Below are positions 33,317 to 44,061 of a stretch of DNA of 64,000 bases, piece after piece. The DNA comes from Brachionus manjavacas (lineage: Eukaryota; Rotifera; Eurotatoria; Ploima; Brachionidae). The notes under the pieces were generated by a model that had not been told where the DNA came from, searched no databases, and saw only the letters and a list, made by a program, of their open reading frames with translations. The number at the start of each line of letters is the position of its first letter. The first letter of the stretch is position 1. The DNA lies in NCBI GenBank assembly GCA_019054805.1, contig JAHQIY010000008.1, positions 5,131,501 through 5,195,500 on the forward strand, read 5' to 3'. A program made the translations under genes and the position numbers.

Positions 33317-33645
33317 CTAAAGTGGTATCCAATTATTTTGACAAACATGTTTCGACATGTATTAATTGGACAAACCAATTTCGACAAGTTCAATTTCGAC
33401 AAGTTCAATTTCGACATAAGCTTATTTTGACAAGTTTTATTTAGACAAAAAAAAGATTTAATTAGACATAAAAAAAGTGAATATTCAATTTATAAAGATA
33501 AATTATACAAAAAATCCATTATTTTCTCACTATTGAAATCGGTGATTATATTGGTTATTTGTTCTTCCAATATTAATTATTTGGTTTTTCTTTTGTAAAT
33601 CACATGGTTTCTTATTTAAATTAAAAATTTATTATGTGTAATAAA
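33317..33645. repeat. Spacer with degenerate CAATTTCGACAAGTT repeats
   Basis: Between 33335 and 33475 a roughly 15 bp unit recurs in variants (TTTCGACATGT, CAATTTCGACAAGTT twice in tandem, TATTTTGACAAGTT, TTTAGACAAAA, ATTAGACATAA). The rest, up to the tRNA, is AT-rich. Confidence 0.6.
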
Positions 33646-33716
33646 GCACTGGTGGTTCAGTGGTAGAATGCTCGCCTGCCACGCGGGCGGCCCGGGTTCG
33701 ATTCCCGGCCAGTGCA
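33646..33716 (+). tRNA. tRNA-Gly (GCC)
   Basis: 71 nt cloverleaf. Acceptor GCACTGG pairs with CCAGTGC, the D-arm is TGGTTCAGTGGTAGAA, the anticodon loop is CTGCCAC with GCC, and the T-arm is CGGGTTCGATTCCCG. A- and B-box sequences are canonical, no intron is present, and a T-run (TTTTTTT) follows as a Pol III terminator. Confidence 0.97.
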
Positions 33717-33757
33717 TTTTTTTCAAAATTTTTATAAAATTATTAAATAAAAAAATT

Positions 33758-33831
33758 TGCCCAACGGGAGGATCGAACTCACGACCTTCGCGTTATTAGC
33801 ACGACGCTCTAACCAACTGAGCTAGCCGGGC
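33758..33831 (-). tRNA. tRNA-Ile (AAU anticodon)
   Basis: 74 nt on the minus strand. Acceptor GCCCGGC pairs with GTTGGGC (with G-U pairs), the D-arm is GCTCAGTTGGTTAGAGC, the anticodon loop is CTAATAA, and the T-loop is TTCGATC. The T stem has one mismatch (GTGAG against CTCCC), so function is probable but not certain. A T-run terminator is just downstream on the minus strand. Confidence 0.9.
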
Positions 33832-34031
33832 CTGCATTTTAGAAACTAATTTTCTAGTGCTATCATTGTCAGAAAAAATTAGAAATTTTGAAAGCAACTG
33901 TATAAACAAAGATAAGGCACTAACCAACTGAGCTAGCCGGGCCTGCATTTTAGAAACTAATTTTCTAGTGCTATCATTGTCAGAAAAAATTAGAAATTTT
34001 GAAAGCAACTGTATAAAAAAAGATAAGGCAC
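33810..34031. repeat. 111 bp tandem duplication starting inside tRNA-Ile
   Basis: Units 33810-33920 and 33921-34031 are nearly identical. Each begins with TAACCAACTGAGCTAGCCGG, the 5' half of tRNA-Ile on the minus strand, followed by its 5' flank. The second unit therefore carries an orphan tRNA 5' half with D-arm and A-box but no anticodon. Confidence 0.9.
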
Positions 34032-34287
34032 TAACCTGTCAGAGATGTGCTGGGAACCACCCACACAACTCAGTCCTTCGTAAAGCAAATAAATGTTCGC
34101 AAATTGTAAAAAACCCCATCTTTCTTGAAGCAAATCTTGTATCATTCTAAGAATCGAAAATCAAAATCTTTTTATTTTATTAAGAAAAATTTGAATTAAT
34201 GCTCATCTAAAATCAAGCGTTAAAATAAATTTTGAATTGTGCTTCTAATAATTAAAATCAGTTGAAAGAACTTGAAAACTAAGTGAC
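34032..34287. other. Intergenic, no feature recognised
   Basis: A unique-looking stretch between the tRNA duplication and the satellite monomer. It ends with a local repeat of GAAAACTAAGTGACTT. Confidence 0.5.
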
Positions 34288-34575
34288 TTCAGTGACTTGA
34301 AAACTAAGTGACTGGTAATCACTTGCAAGTTTCCCATATGCATAACTTTTCGAATCTTTGACCTTTTTTTAATCTGTAAAAGCCAAAGGCATGAAAATCT
34401 CAAGATCTATCTAGTGGTATTTTCGGTTTTCCATAAAACGAAAAATTCATTGCAAAAAACCCATCTGAAAAACGTCAAAATATGTGTTTTTTGCTCTTTT
34501 ACGAAGTCGCCTAAAATCTTGTCCTTTTAACTTTTTTGACTCCTGTAAATTGGTCAATTTTTTAGCTACGATTTT
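34288..34575 (+). repeat. Solitary, rearranged copy of the 337 bp satellite
   Basis: Bases from CAGTGACTTGAAAACTAAGT to GACTCCTGTAAATT match the satellite monomers at 61088-64000 with scattered differences. The copy then continues with GGTCAATTTTTTAGCTACGA, the reverse complement of another part of the monomer (ATCGTAGCTAAAAAATTGACC). Confidence 0.85.
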
Positions 34576-34939
34576 AAAAATTATTTTAAAAATTAAAACA
34601 ATTTTATTTAATAATTAAATAAATAATGATGCATCAAAGAAATTTTTCACCGACTATTTTCGATGAAAATTTTAAAAGTGTACTCATCTGTGAAAAATCA
34701 GAACAGTCTGAATTTATTTATATTTTAAACAATTCATCATTGAAACGAATTTTAAGCTTTTGAGTGGTTTCTATTAAAAAAGCAAACAAAAAATAGAAAC
34801 AAAAGTAAAATTAAACAATACAACCCTTTGAAAAAATTAAAAAGTTATATATTAAAAAATTTGATTAAAAACCTTGACTTATTTTTTATTAAAAAATGGA
34901 AGATGATAAAATAATTTGTCTTAAAAATTTGAAAAAAGT

Positions 34940-36080
34940 TTTTTTTCAGATACTAAGAGGATGCATAGACCAGATATTTACTAACATCGTAGAATAAAGT
35001 CTGGAATGGAATAGCCGTGTATCTTAACTTCATTGACTTCAAGAACACAGAGAAACCTTGTGGGCCATATTAAGATCTTATGGCCTCTTACAGAAGATAG
35101 TTAACTTAATAAAACTCTTCTACGAGAAATTCGAGTGTAGCGTCATTCTGGAAAAAGGAAAATATGAAAGCTTCAAAGTGTGTACAGGAGTCAGACAAGG
35201 GTGCGTTCTCTCTCCGACACTATTCCTAATATTGATTGACTATCTCATGAAGAAAACAAGTGTTAGTGCGAGGGGATTCAATGGGATTAACTGCAAAACT
35301 TGAAGACTTAGACTTTGCGGATGATCTGGTGCTAATATCTAATACAGAAGCATATATGCATATGAAGACGCGACATTTGGCGAACAACGCTAAACCAACT
35401 GGACTCGAAATAAATGGGGCCAAAACGAAAGTTATGTGAATAAACACCAAATTGGATACCCCGATCACCATCGATGGTACACCAATCGAGTGTGTAAGTG
35501 AATTCACATACCTAGATAGCACTATCAGTACACGTTGGGAACACACAGAGACATTAAAGAAAGACTTGCTAAAGCAAAGAGTGCCTTTACTAGACTCCGA
35601 CCAGCATGGAAATCAAACAGCCACAGCAAGGAAACCAAAACTTAAAGTATACAACAGTGTAGTAAAAGAAACACTGACGGAAGTGAATGTTAGGGGATGT
35701 ATGAATCTGACAAGAAAAGCCTTAACACCTTCCACACTGGAAGTCTGCGGAGGATTCTCGGAATACACTTGTCTGAGACATTGTCGAATACTGACCTAAA
35801 CAAAAGAATAAATTCTGAGCCTTTAAGTCAATTCATTAAGAATAAAAGACTGCGATGGCTCGGGTATGTACTTAGAATGAAAGAAACACGGATACCAAAA
35901 AGAGCCTTTCATTGGACACCTCAAGGGCTAAGTAAGTAGGTAGGACGACCTGCAGTAACATGGAGGTCAACAATCACGAAAGAGCTCATCGAAATGGGAA
36001 TGACATGGAGGGAAGCAAGGGTAAAGGAAAAAGATCGACTTGAGTGGAAATCAAAAGTAATGACCACAAGGAGTGAATAA
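34940..36080 (+). mobile_element. RTE/BovB-like non-LTR retrotransposon, RT part, broken
   Basis: Frames in order read YLNFIDFKNTEK, KIVNLIKLFYEKFECSVI, CTGVRQGCVLSPTLFLILID, then LEDLDFADDLVLIS with the catalytic FADD box. Next come EINGAKTKVM, TIDGTPIECVSEFTYLDSTI, SLRRILGIHLSETLSNTDLN, KNKRLRWLGYVLRMKETRIP and a GRP...TWR-like C-terminus near 35940. Frameshifts and stops occur throughout. The motif set fits RTE/BovB-type endonuclease-reverse transcriptases. A second fragment of the same family is at 60670-61070. Confidence 0.75.
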
Positions 36081-36114
36081 GGAAGAAAAAAAAGATTTGA
36101 ATAATAGACAATTT

Positions 36115-36330
36115 AATTTATTTATTTTTTTATATAACAAGAGCTAATACTCCTTCTGATTAAAAAATACAAATCAAAAATGTAAAAATAAAATAAAAAA
36201 TCAATATAATCAAATTAAAAAGTAAAGTAAATTTAAATAAAATGTTAGTAATGAGAGGCGTTACATCTTTAAGTACATTTCAAAAAAGAAATAAGTAAAA
36301 GAAAGCAGCTACGGATATCTCTAATTGAAT
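36115..36330 (-). mobile_element. Degenerate LINE-A-like 3' end
   Basis: TTTATTTATTTTTTTATA followed by an eroded hairpin (AAGAGCTAATACTCCTTCT, 36139-36157) and an A-rich 3' UTR-like block. It resembles the 3' ends at 23188 and 29826 but is diverged. Confidence 0.5.
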
Positions 36331-37188
36331 TTATGTCTTTGATTTTTTGTTAATTACTAAAGGTTGTATTTTTTTAAAAAATCGTGAAGATTGTAAAAAA
36401 GTTAGCTAACTTTTTCAATATTTGGATTTTTTTAAATTGTAAGATTATTTAGTTAAGATAAGTAAATTTTTTTAAATAGAGGTATTTTTACTAAATTACG
36501 GTCCTTTAATTCATTAATCTTTTAATTAAAATTAAATAATTTCAATTAAGTTTTTAAATTATAATTCCTTTATAATTAATTCCTTTACTTATTAACATCA
36601 AAATTTTCTGTTTAAGCTGAGCTGGTAGCTAGAATATTAGTGTATCGTTTTGCTCAGCGTTTATCGTTTATTTTATTTCTATGGTATTTTTAATAAAACA
36701 AACCTGGATTTGTGTCTCAATAGACTCAACTGTGACTTTGTATGCTCAATTTGAAATTTTTGACAAAAGAGATTTTTCTTGCCAAGACAGATTCTTAATC
36801 AATTTTTTATAATGCTTATTTTTATTTTTGAATGCTTAATAAGCAATTTTCTTACTAAATAAATAAAAAAATCATGCTTACCCTTATTTTTTGTTTTTCT
36901 GTAAAAGAAAATTTTAAGCTTTGAAAAAAAGCTTTTTGTGCCTCAATAGACGCCCTCCGTACTTTTTTTTTTTTTATTTTTATTTCTCTTACTCACATTT
37001 GTTCAAATAAAAAATATAAAAAATTAATAAATTATTTAATCATTTATTTTTGAGATAAAGAGAAAAAAGTCCGATTAGTTGAATTTATTGGCAAAAGACG
37101 GTTCATTTTAAAAAGAATTCTTTAAAAATTTTCTAGAAATCTATATTTAAAAAAATCAATAATTGTTAATGATTTGAACTAAAGGTTC
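36331..37188. other. AT-rich intergenic region downstream of tektin
   Basis: Nothing coding was recognised. Long A and T runs occur, including a 13-T run near 36965. Confidence 0.5.
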
Positions 37189-38924
37189 CTAGTAGACCAC
37201 AACTTGGCTTTGATATGGCATCGGCTGAGTAGCTGGATAACCAACAGATTGAATACTCGGATAAGTACGGCGATTTCCAAGACAGCGTTCTTTATCAATG
37301 TGCAATGAATTGTTCTTTACGGACAAGTCATGCTCTAAAGTAGCCTTGGTACGAAGTAAATGTTGAATAGCATTTTCTTCTAATGAAAGCTTATTTTTTA
37401 GGTCCATAATCATTGAATGGAGGTCTTCAATTTCTTGAATTAGACGATGCATTGGCTGATCACGTGCCAACTCGACACCAGGTCTTCTTGTTCTTGTCTC
37501 CAATCGCGATTGAGCTAATCTCAAATAAGCTTCTTTGTCCAAAATAGTTTTTTTGATGAATTCGATGCTTTTTTCCAAATCGAAAATTTCTTGAATAACC
37601 TAAAAATAAAAATAAAATTTAAACACACTTTAAAAAAATTTGCCAAAAAATCTTTATTAAAAAATTCACCGCGCTCAGGTGATTCTGAATTTTGTCTTTA
37701 GCTTGATTTGATTCATTCACTCTTTGTTCAAACGCCTCGTTCACAGTATTGTATTGATTCCACATGTCGTTGGCTGTTTCCTTCAGTATATTGTCAGCCA
37801 TGTTCATGAATTCGTCAGATTGAGCGCGTTCGCTCGCTGATCGGCGAATATTGTCCTCGGTGAACTTTGCCCAGGTGTCAGGAGTTGAGACACTTTTTAT
37901 AAAAATTAAAAAATCTTTAAAATCCTTTTTACTTTTGTTTTTTACGTATTATCCACATTCTCGATTCCTAAATGAAAATTAAGGCCTCGACTGGAAACAG
38001 ACATGTGTTGTGCAGCCGAATCGAGAGACAGTGCTCTAAATTTATCAGCAGCATCCAGTTCCATCTCATGCAATGCAGAGCGGTTCAGTGAATTTTGAGT
38101 GTGAAGCCTCTCCATCATATTTCGTAATTTATTTTGAGCATTTTTTATTATGTCAACTTCCTAGTAGAAATAGAAAAATTTTAAAGCCAATTTTTTTTTT
38201 TAATTACTCTAATTAATTCTCTTTCGACATTGTCGTGAACCATGTCTATTCCTTGTCTTTTTTCTCTTTCATACAAATTCTCTTGAGCAACTTTTAATTG
38301 ATTTTCGGTGTCATGCAATTGTTTTTCAACTTCTCTTCGCTTCATATCAACCTGGTTGATTTTTTTTGACATCTTGTCCTTTTCTCTGTCGAGTTCTTGC
38401 TTCCAAAAGTCGATGTCGTTTATTCGCTCTCCAAGTTTCTTATCTGACTCATTTTGATTTTTCAAAGCTAGATCTTCTTTTTCACGAGCCAATCTCAATG
38501 TGTCCGACCTTAGGCGCTCCGCAGCACTCCTAATTTTATCTGAAGCCAAATAATTGTTCATTTGAGATTGATACCAATCTTTAGGAGTGTATCTGGTGTA
38601 AAGAGCATTGCGTGCGGCCGGAAAAATCAGCGGCACCTTTACAGAATCTACTGAGGATAGGTAATTGCCAGAATGAAGGGGTCCCGCAGAATCAGAAGCT
38701 GAGCCTCTGTACAATGAATATGAAGGATGCTGAACTTGTGAATTTCGGTAGTAGGTAGAAGGTCTCCAAGGTAGATTGACCGATTTGGACAATAGGCCAG
38801 AATATGGAGGGGCTGATCCTGTCCTAATGTCTTGTTGACCAATTGCTGGCAAGTACGAACCGGATTCCGGTCTACGGCCCAAATGAGTGTAAGAAGCTGT
38901 GGCAGTTTGTCCCAAATATTCCAT
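37189..38924 (-). CDS. TEKT3: Tektin-3, axonemal doublet microtubule protein, 4 exons
   Basis: Exons are 38924-38208, 38160-37946, 37892-37670 and 37599-37189. They join in frame with GT-AG introns of 47, 53 and 70 bp to give 521 residues (human tektin-3 about 490). ATG 38922-38924 starts MEYLGQTATASYTHLGRRPE. The tektin-3-type N-terminus is clear (LPWRPSTYYRNS, YTRYTPKDWYQSQMNNYLAS). Coiled-coil tektin core follows, with INDIDFWKQELDRE, REKRQGIDMVHDNVERE and the tektin signature region RRPGVELARD in exon 4. It ends TLEHDLSVKNNSLHIDKERC ... SVGYPATQPM. Tektins form the stable luminal filaments of ciliary and flagellar doublets. All domains are intact, so the gene looks functional. Confidence 0.93.
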
Positions 38925-39123
38925 TTTTTCTCTCGATTAACTCAATATTTGACTCTATTTTGACAATTTTAAAGAATTTAATTGAAATAATTGTTTTCAA
39001 AAAAGAAATTAAAAAACTAACCAAGTTTCACCTAAAAAATTTGGAAAAACTATATTTTTCTTTTTTATTTTTAAAAGAAATAATAAAAAGCTCAATTTTT
39101 TAAAAAATTTTCGGATTTTTATT

Positions 39124-39300
39124 TCAACTTAACCATGTTCGTTTAATCCAATTCTCAAATGTGGTGTCGATGGCAACACGTTTCATTTCTTTATTTGATT
39201 TTTTAATTCGTTTCTCTTTTTTTCTTGGTAATTGCATTTCTAGTTGGCAAGGAAAGCCTAATTGTTGATGTTTTTGTTTCTGTCAATTTCTATACTGTTG
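39124..39300 (-). CDS. Possible small terminal exon of an unknown gene
   Basis: Downstream of an acceptor-like TTGACAG the minus strand has an open frame with KHQQLGFPCQLEMQLPRKKE and ending KRVAIDTTFENWIKRTWLS before a TGA at about 39124. The composition looks protein-like against the AT-rich surroundings. No upstream exon or homologue was recognised, so this is a weak call. Confidence 0.2.
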
Positions 39301-42300
39301 TTAGAGTTGGAAAAGTTTGAGTTAATTTTGCGAATATTTAATATAATTTTATGATTGTTGACAATCCATTTGTTTTAGCTTATTTCTGTTTTGATGGTCT
39401 AAGTATACATTTAAATACACTAAAAAGTTAAGATCGATGCTTCAAAATCTTAACAACATCGCTTAAATGAAGTAAAATTAACAAAATATCATATTTTCAA
39501 ATTGTTAACCATAGAAACTCATTATTATATAATTTAAAAGCTGAAATAGTGTAAACAATCTGTTATTTATAGTTACGATAAATGAGTTCTAATTCATCGG
39601 AAGCTTATTAATTTGTTGCAAAAAATTTCTATATATGTTTAACAAATTGAAAAAAGTGGCTGATGAAGTAGTTAATTTTAATTTTGAATTATCCAAAAAA
39701 AAATTTATTTACATTATCAATCGCAATGTAATCTTGACAAAGATTAAGAGTCAAATATGAAAGAAATTATCAAATAATAATATAATAAAAAATAATAACA
39801 AAAATAATAGTTGTTAGATTAATAAACTTATCGAAAATATCGTAATTATTTTTAAAGCCACCTAGTTTCAAAAGATTTTTAACTGCCAGCATCAAAAAGC
39901 TCAGTAGCCAAGTTCAAAACGTGAAAATATCTGAAAATTATGTGAGAGTTGCAGCGAGCCATTTCAAAATATTTTTTTTTATCAACAAGCAAAACAAAAA
40001 AACAAATAAATCTAATTTTTTTTACAATTTTTGACAAATAATTTTTTTTAAATACATGATAAATCTTAAATTGGTATGAAAAAAATAATAAAATTTAATT
40101 CATCTAATTTTTTCATTCATTTTTAATTTAGTTATGAAAATTTTCAAATTATTACGAATTTAACTCAAGGAATTACCATTATATGAAGCGCAAAGATCTT
40201 AAAATACTCAAATTATAGGTGACAAAATTATAATAAAATTTCTCTTACTTAAATCAAGACTTTTATAATAGCTGAAATATTTAATTTATTTAAAATTTTG
40301 AAAATTTAAATGGAAAAATTAAAAATAGTATGATATCAAGCTTTGTTTTAGGTCAAACTATTTATGTTGCTATCAATTGATTACCATATTAAAAAAAAAT
40401 GTCGAAATAAAATTATTTAAATATTATATTTCGATGTGAAATGAAATAATAATACCAGTTTAGTTTAATTGAGTAACAAAGATCCAAAAGAGTTCATTTA
40501 ACACAAACTGTTGTATTTTTGAGGATCAGATAATATTTATTTTTTTTGATTTGGATACTAATTAATTAGATAAAGACAAAATCTCAAATGAATTTTTTTC
40601 ATTGAAGCTTATAAGTGCATCCTTAGAGTCTGCTTTTGGATAGTTGATGCTCGAATTCCTCAAAAATTACGCTATAATTATTATTTTAATTTGTTTAAAG
40701 CCTTATGGGCAAAATTATTACAAAAAGAATTATAATCACTACTTATGGAAACAAAGTCTTTTTCCTATTTCTGAAAATAGTTTTGTTACATAAATCATTG
40801 CTCAAGGTTTGTTTTAAATGGAATATTTTATGTATTCAATAAACTATTGAAACTGGTTCCAGCTTTAGAGTTTGGTAATGTGGATATTTTGATTTATTTA
40901 GTATTAATCTCAATTACTTTCTTTTCTGATAAATATGCTAATCAAAATATTATGAAAGAATTGATTGTCAAAATTTTTTTATATGAATTTTGCCGCATTG
41001 CTCTTGACTTGCCATTCTATTAATTAATTCTATTAATATTCTATTATTATAAAGATACCTTTTTGTTACTGGTATTGAATGTTGCTGAGCTTAGACTCTC
41101 GTAACGTTGATTAAAACCCTTTTAAGAAAACGAAAGATAGGTGATTAAAAATTTTTCAAAGAAAATTTAAATTTTGAAGATTTCTATCGATTTTTGACAT
41201 CTTTTAACAAAATTATTGTTTATTTAACAAACAAATAGAAAAATTTTAGTAAAAAGCAAAAAAAGTGTAAAATTTAATTTTATCACAAAAATAAATTTAC
41301 TTATTTCACTAAAGTTCATATACAAAATATTTAATCATTAATATCCACAAAATTTTAAAACTTTAAAATATTCTAATATTTACTTTTAAGAAATAAATTA
41401 AAAAAAAATTTGAACGCTGAGATTTGATAAGCGAAAATTGAGAGCAAATTTTAATACCATTTTTGGCTCATAATTACTTAGACTTTTTAAAATTGCATTA
41501 AAACAATGACAATGACAAACAATTCTAAAAAAGGATAATTTGAAAAAAATCTTCAAAAGATTTATTTAATAAAGGGAAAAATGAAATGTAATAAAAAAGG
41601 AATGCTTAATGAAATAATAAAGTTAAGTACACGAAAGAACAGGAGTATCTGCTAGTATTTTACTATAAGTTATAGAATATAAGTTACAGAAAGTTATAGA
41701 ATTAAAAACAGACTCATTGTCGATAGCGAAATACAATTATTTCTAAGAATTCTTTTTTGATTTGAATTTTTTTCTACTAAATAAAATATATTTGTGAATT
41801 AGCTAAAAAAATATTATTATTTACTTTAAGCCTCTTGACTTTTCAAGACTTAATATTTAATTATTTTTGAAATTTTAAGAGTTTAAAAAAAGTGCAAAAT
41901 AATTGAATTTAAAAGTTCTAGAACATTACAAATTCTAAATAAAATTTATCTATTTTAAAATTACAGTTTCAAATTAAAAAAATCTTCAAAAGACGTATTT
42001 AATAAAAGAAAAATAAAGAGAAAAATAAAATCGAATAAAAAGGAGTTTTAATGAGGATTTGACGGTATTTTACCTAAAATGACTTTTGTTAAATTACGAT
42101 TATTTGCGATAAATAATATTTATAAATATTTTTTAATTTAAGAAAAAAATGTCGTCAAATTTAGATTCGTGAGAACTGAAATCTAAAATTCTAAATTTTT
42201 AGGAAAAATTTTTTTCAAACATACACACAAAAATTTTGTGTACAGATTTTCACAAATTTTCCGATTTTTTTGAATTTTTTTTTTTCACAAAAATAAAATC

Positions 42301-42437
42301 TTGGAATTTCTAATCACAATTTTTAAAGGTCCATTTTTGTCAAACGAGGCTTGCAAGCTTAAAATGAAGTGAAAGCAACTATGGAGGTTATAATTTTTAT
42401 TTATTTCGGAATAACAGAGAATTTTCAATTAAATTGT
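39301..42437. other. Long AT-rich intergenic region
   Basis: No gene was recognised. Traces include a GCCTtatgGGC-type hairpin in a retroelement-like context near 40690-40715, and the GAGGATTTGACGGTATTTTAC motif near 42052-42075. Confidence 0.5.
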
Positions 42438-44061
42438 TTAAAAAATTTTAATTGAAACCGTTTTCACTTCAGTATATTCGTGCAATCCATATTCTCCCCT
42501 ATGACAAAAATAAAAATAATTCTTGATTTAATAAGAAAAAAAATTAATTTTACAATTCACGTCCAAAGCCACTTTGTTTGAATCCTCCGAACGGAGCTTG
42601 ATTTGCGGTTGTTTCATATGAATTAACCCAGACTGTTCCTGCTTCTAAAGAATTGGATACTTTTATTATTTGATTGATATCTTTGCTATATAATCCTGAA
42701 CCAAGGCCATAAGTAGTTGCATTTGCTCTTCTAATAACTTCATTTTCTTCTTTAAACTTAAAGATTGAAACAACTGGTCCAAAAATTTCCTCTTTGGCAA
42801 TTCTCATATCATCTGAACAATCAGCAAAAATAGTGGGTTTCAGAAAGAAGCCTTTCTTTCCGACTCTTTCTCCGCCGCACACAAGTCGTGCACCTTCTTT
42901 GACACCAATGTCGATATAATCGGTGACTTTTTTAAATTGGGTTTCATTTATTAAAGCTCCACTGGTTGTGTTCTCATTAAAAGGATCACCAACAACTTTT
43001 TCATCAGCAATTTTTTTCAGCTTTTTAATGAATTCATCATAAACTTTTTCATGAACAAAAACTCTCGAAGACGCACAGCAAGATTGTCCTTGATTACTAA
43101 ATATTGAAAAAGCTGTGTCCTCTGCAGCTTTCTGCAAATATTCATCATCAACATCAAAGATAATAAATGGACTTTTGCCGCCTAGTTCAAGAGTAACCCG
43201 CTTTAAATTGCTCTTTGCAGAAGATTCTTGAATTTTTCTTCCTGTGACAGCAGAGCCAGTAAATGCAATTTTATTGACATCCATGTGCATTGCTAAAGCA
43301 TTACCAGCTATATGTCCATAACCAGGTACTATATTTACAACTCCAGCTGGGAAACCTGCTTCCCTAAATAAACTTCCTAAGTAAAGTGAAGTTAATGGAG
43401 TCAACTCAGCTGGCTTTAGAACAATTGTATTTCCACAAGCCAGAGCAGGGCCAAATTTCCATATTGCCATCATAATTGGATAGTTCCATGGAATAATTTG
43501 GCCACAAACTCCAATCGGTTCGTGTCTTGTGTAGCAAAAATTTGGACCATCAACTGGAATTGTCTGACCATGTATTTTATCAGCCCAACCTGCATAGTAC
43601 TCCATACACTTTACAGAACAGTCAATGTCACCCATGGATTCTGCATATGTTTTGCCATTATCCAATGTTTCAAGTCTCTTAAAAATATTGAATTGTTAAG
43701 AAAAATGATATATTTCTAATTTAAGATGTTCATACGGCCAAATAGTCTTCGTCTCGTCTCATCAGTTGAGCAAACTTGTACAGCAAAGCACCTCTTTCTG
43801 ATGCGTCCATTTTTCTCCATTCGGAATCCATTTGAAATGCGTTGCGAGCCGCTTTCACAGCTAAATCAACATCTTGTTCTCCAGCTTCTTGTACCTGAGC
43901 GATTTCTTCTTCTGTAGCAGGGTCATAGGTGGGAAATGTTCGACCAGTTTTTGCATTCACGAATTCATTGTTTATGAACAACTTAAAAGAAGAAATTTAG
44001 GAAAAGATTTTTTGGCTTGGGTTTTTACTTGAGTGTATTTTATTTCAACTTTAGTAGGCAT
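42438..44061 (-). CDS. Aldehyde dehydrogenase, ALDH1A/ALDH2 type, 4 exons
   Basis: Exons are 44061-44029, 43981-43736, 43677-42554 and 42498-42438. They join in frame with GT-AG introns of 47, 58 and 55 bp, giving 487 residues (family about 500). The start ATG gives MPTKVEIKYTQ, then LFINNEFVNAKTGRTFPTYD. Key sites are present: IPWNYP with Asn about 158, FTGSAVTGRKI of the NAD fold, VTLELGGKSP with the general base Glu about 257, and NQGQSCCASS with the catalytic Cys about 294. The last exon supplies GEYGLHEYTEVKTVSIKIF, closing the conserved GREL-GEYGL segment. It oxidises aldehydes to acids with NAD+, possibly retinal, and is probably cytosolic because no targeting peptide is seen. Whether it is ALDH1A or ALDH2 cannot be settled here. 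Confidence 0.93.

Noticed and set aside
33796-34008. 70-codon repetitive minus-strand ORF
   Set aside because: It is made of the tRNA-Ile 5' half and its 111 bp tandem copy.
38843-39103. 86-codon plus-strand ORF at the tektin start
   Set aside because: It is antisense to tektin exon 1 and then runs into AT-rich flank.
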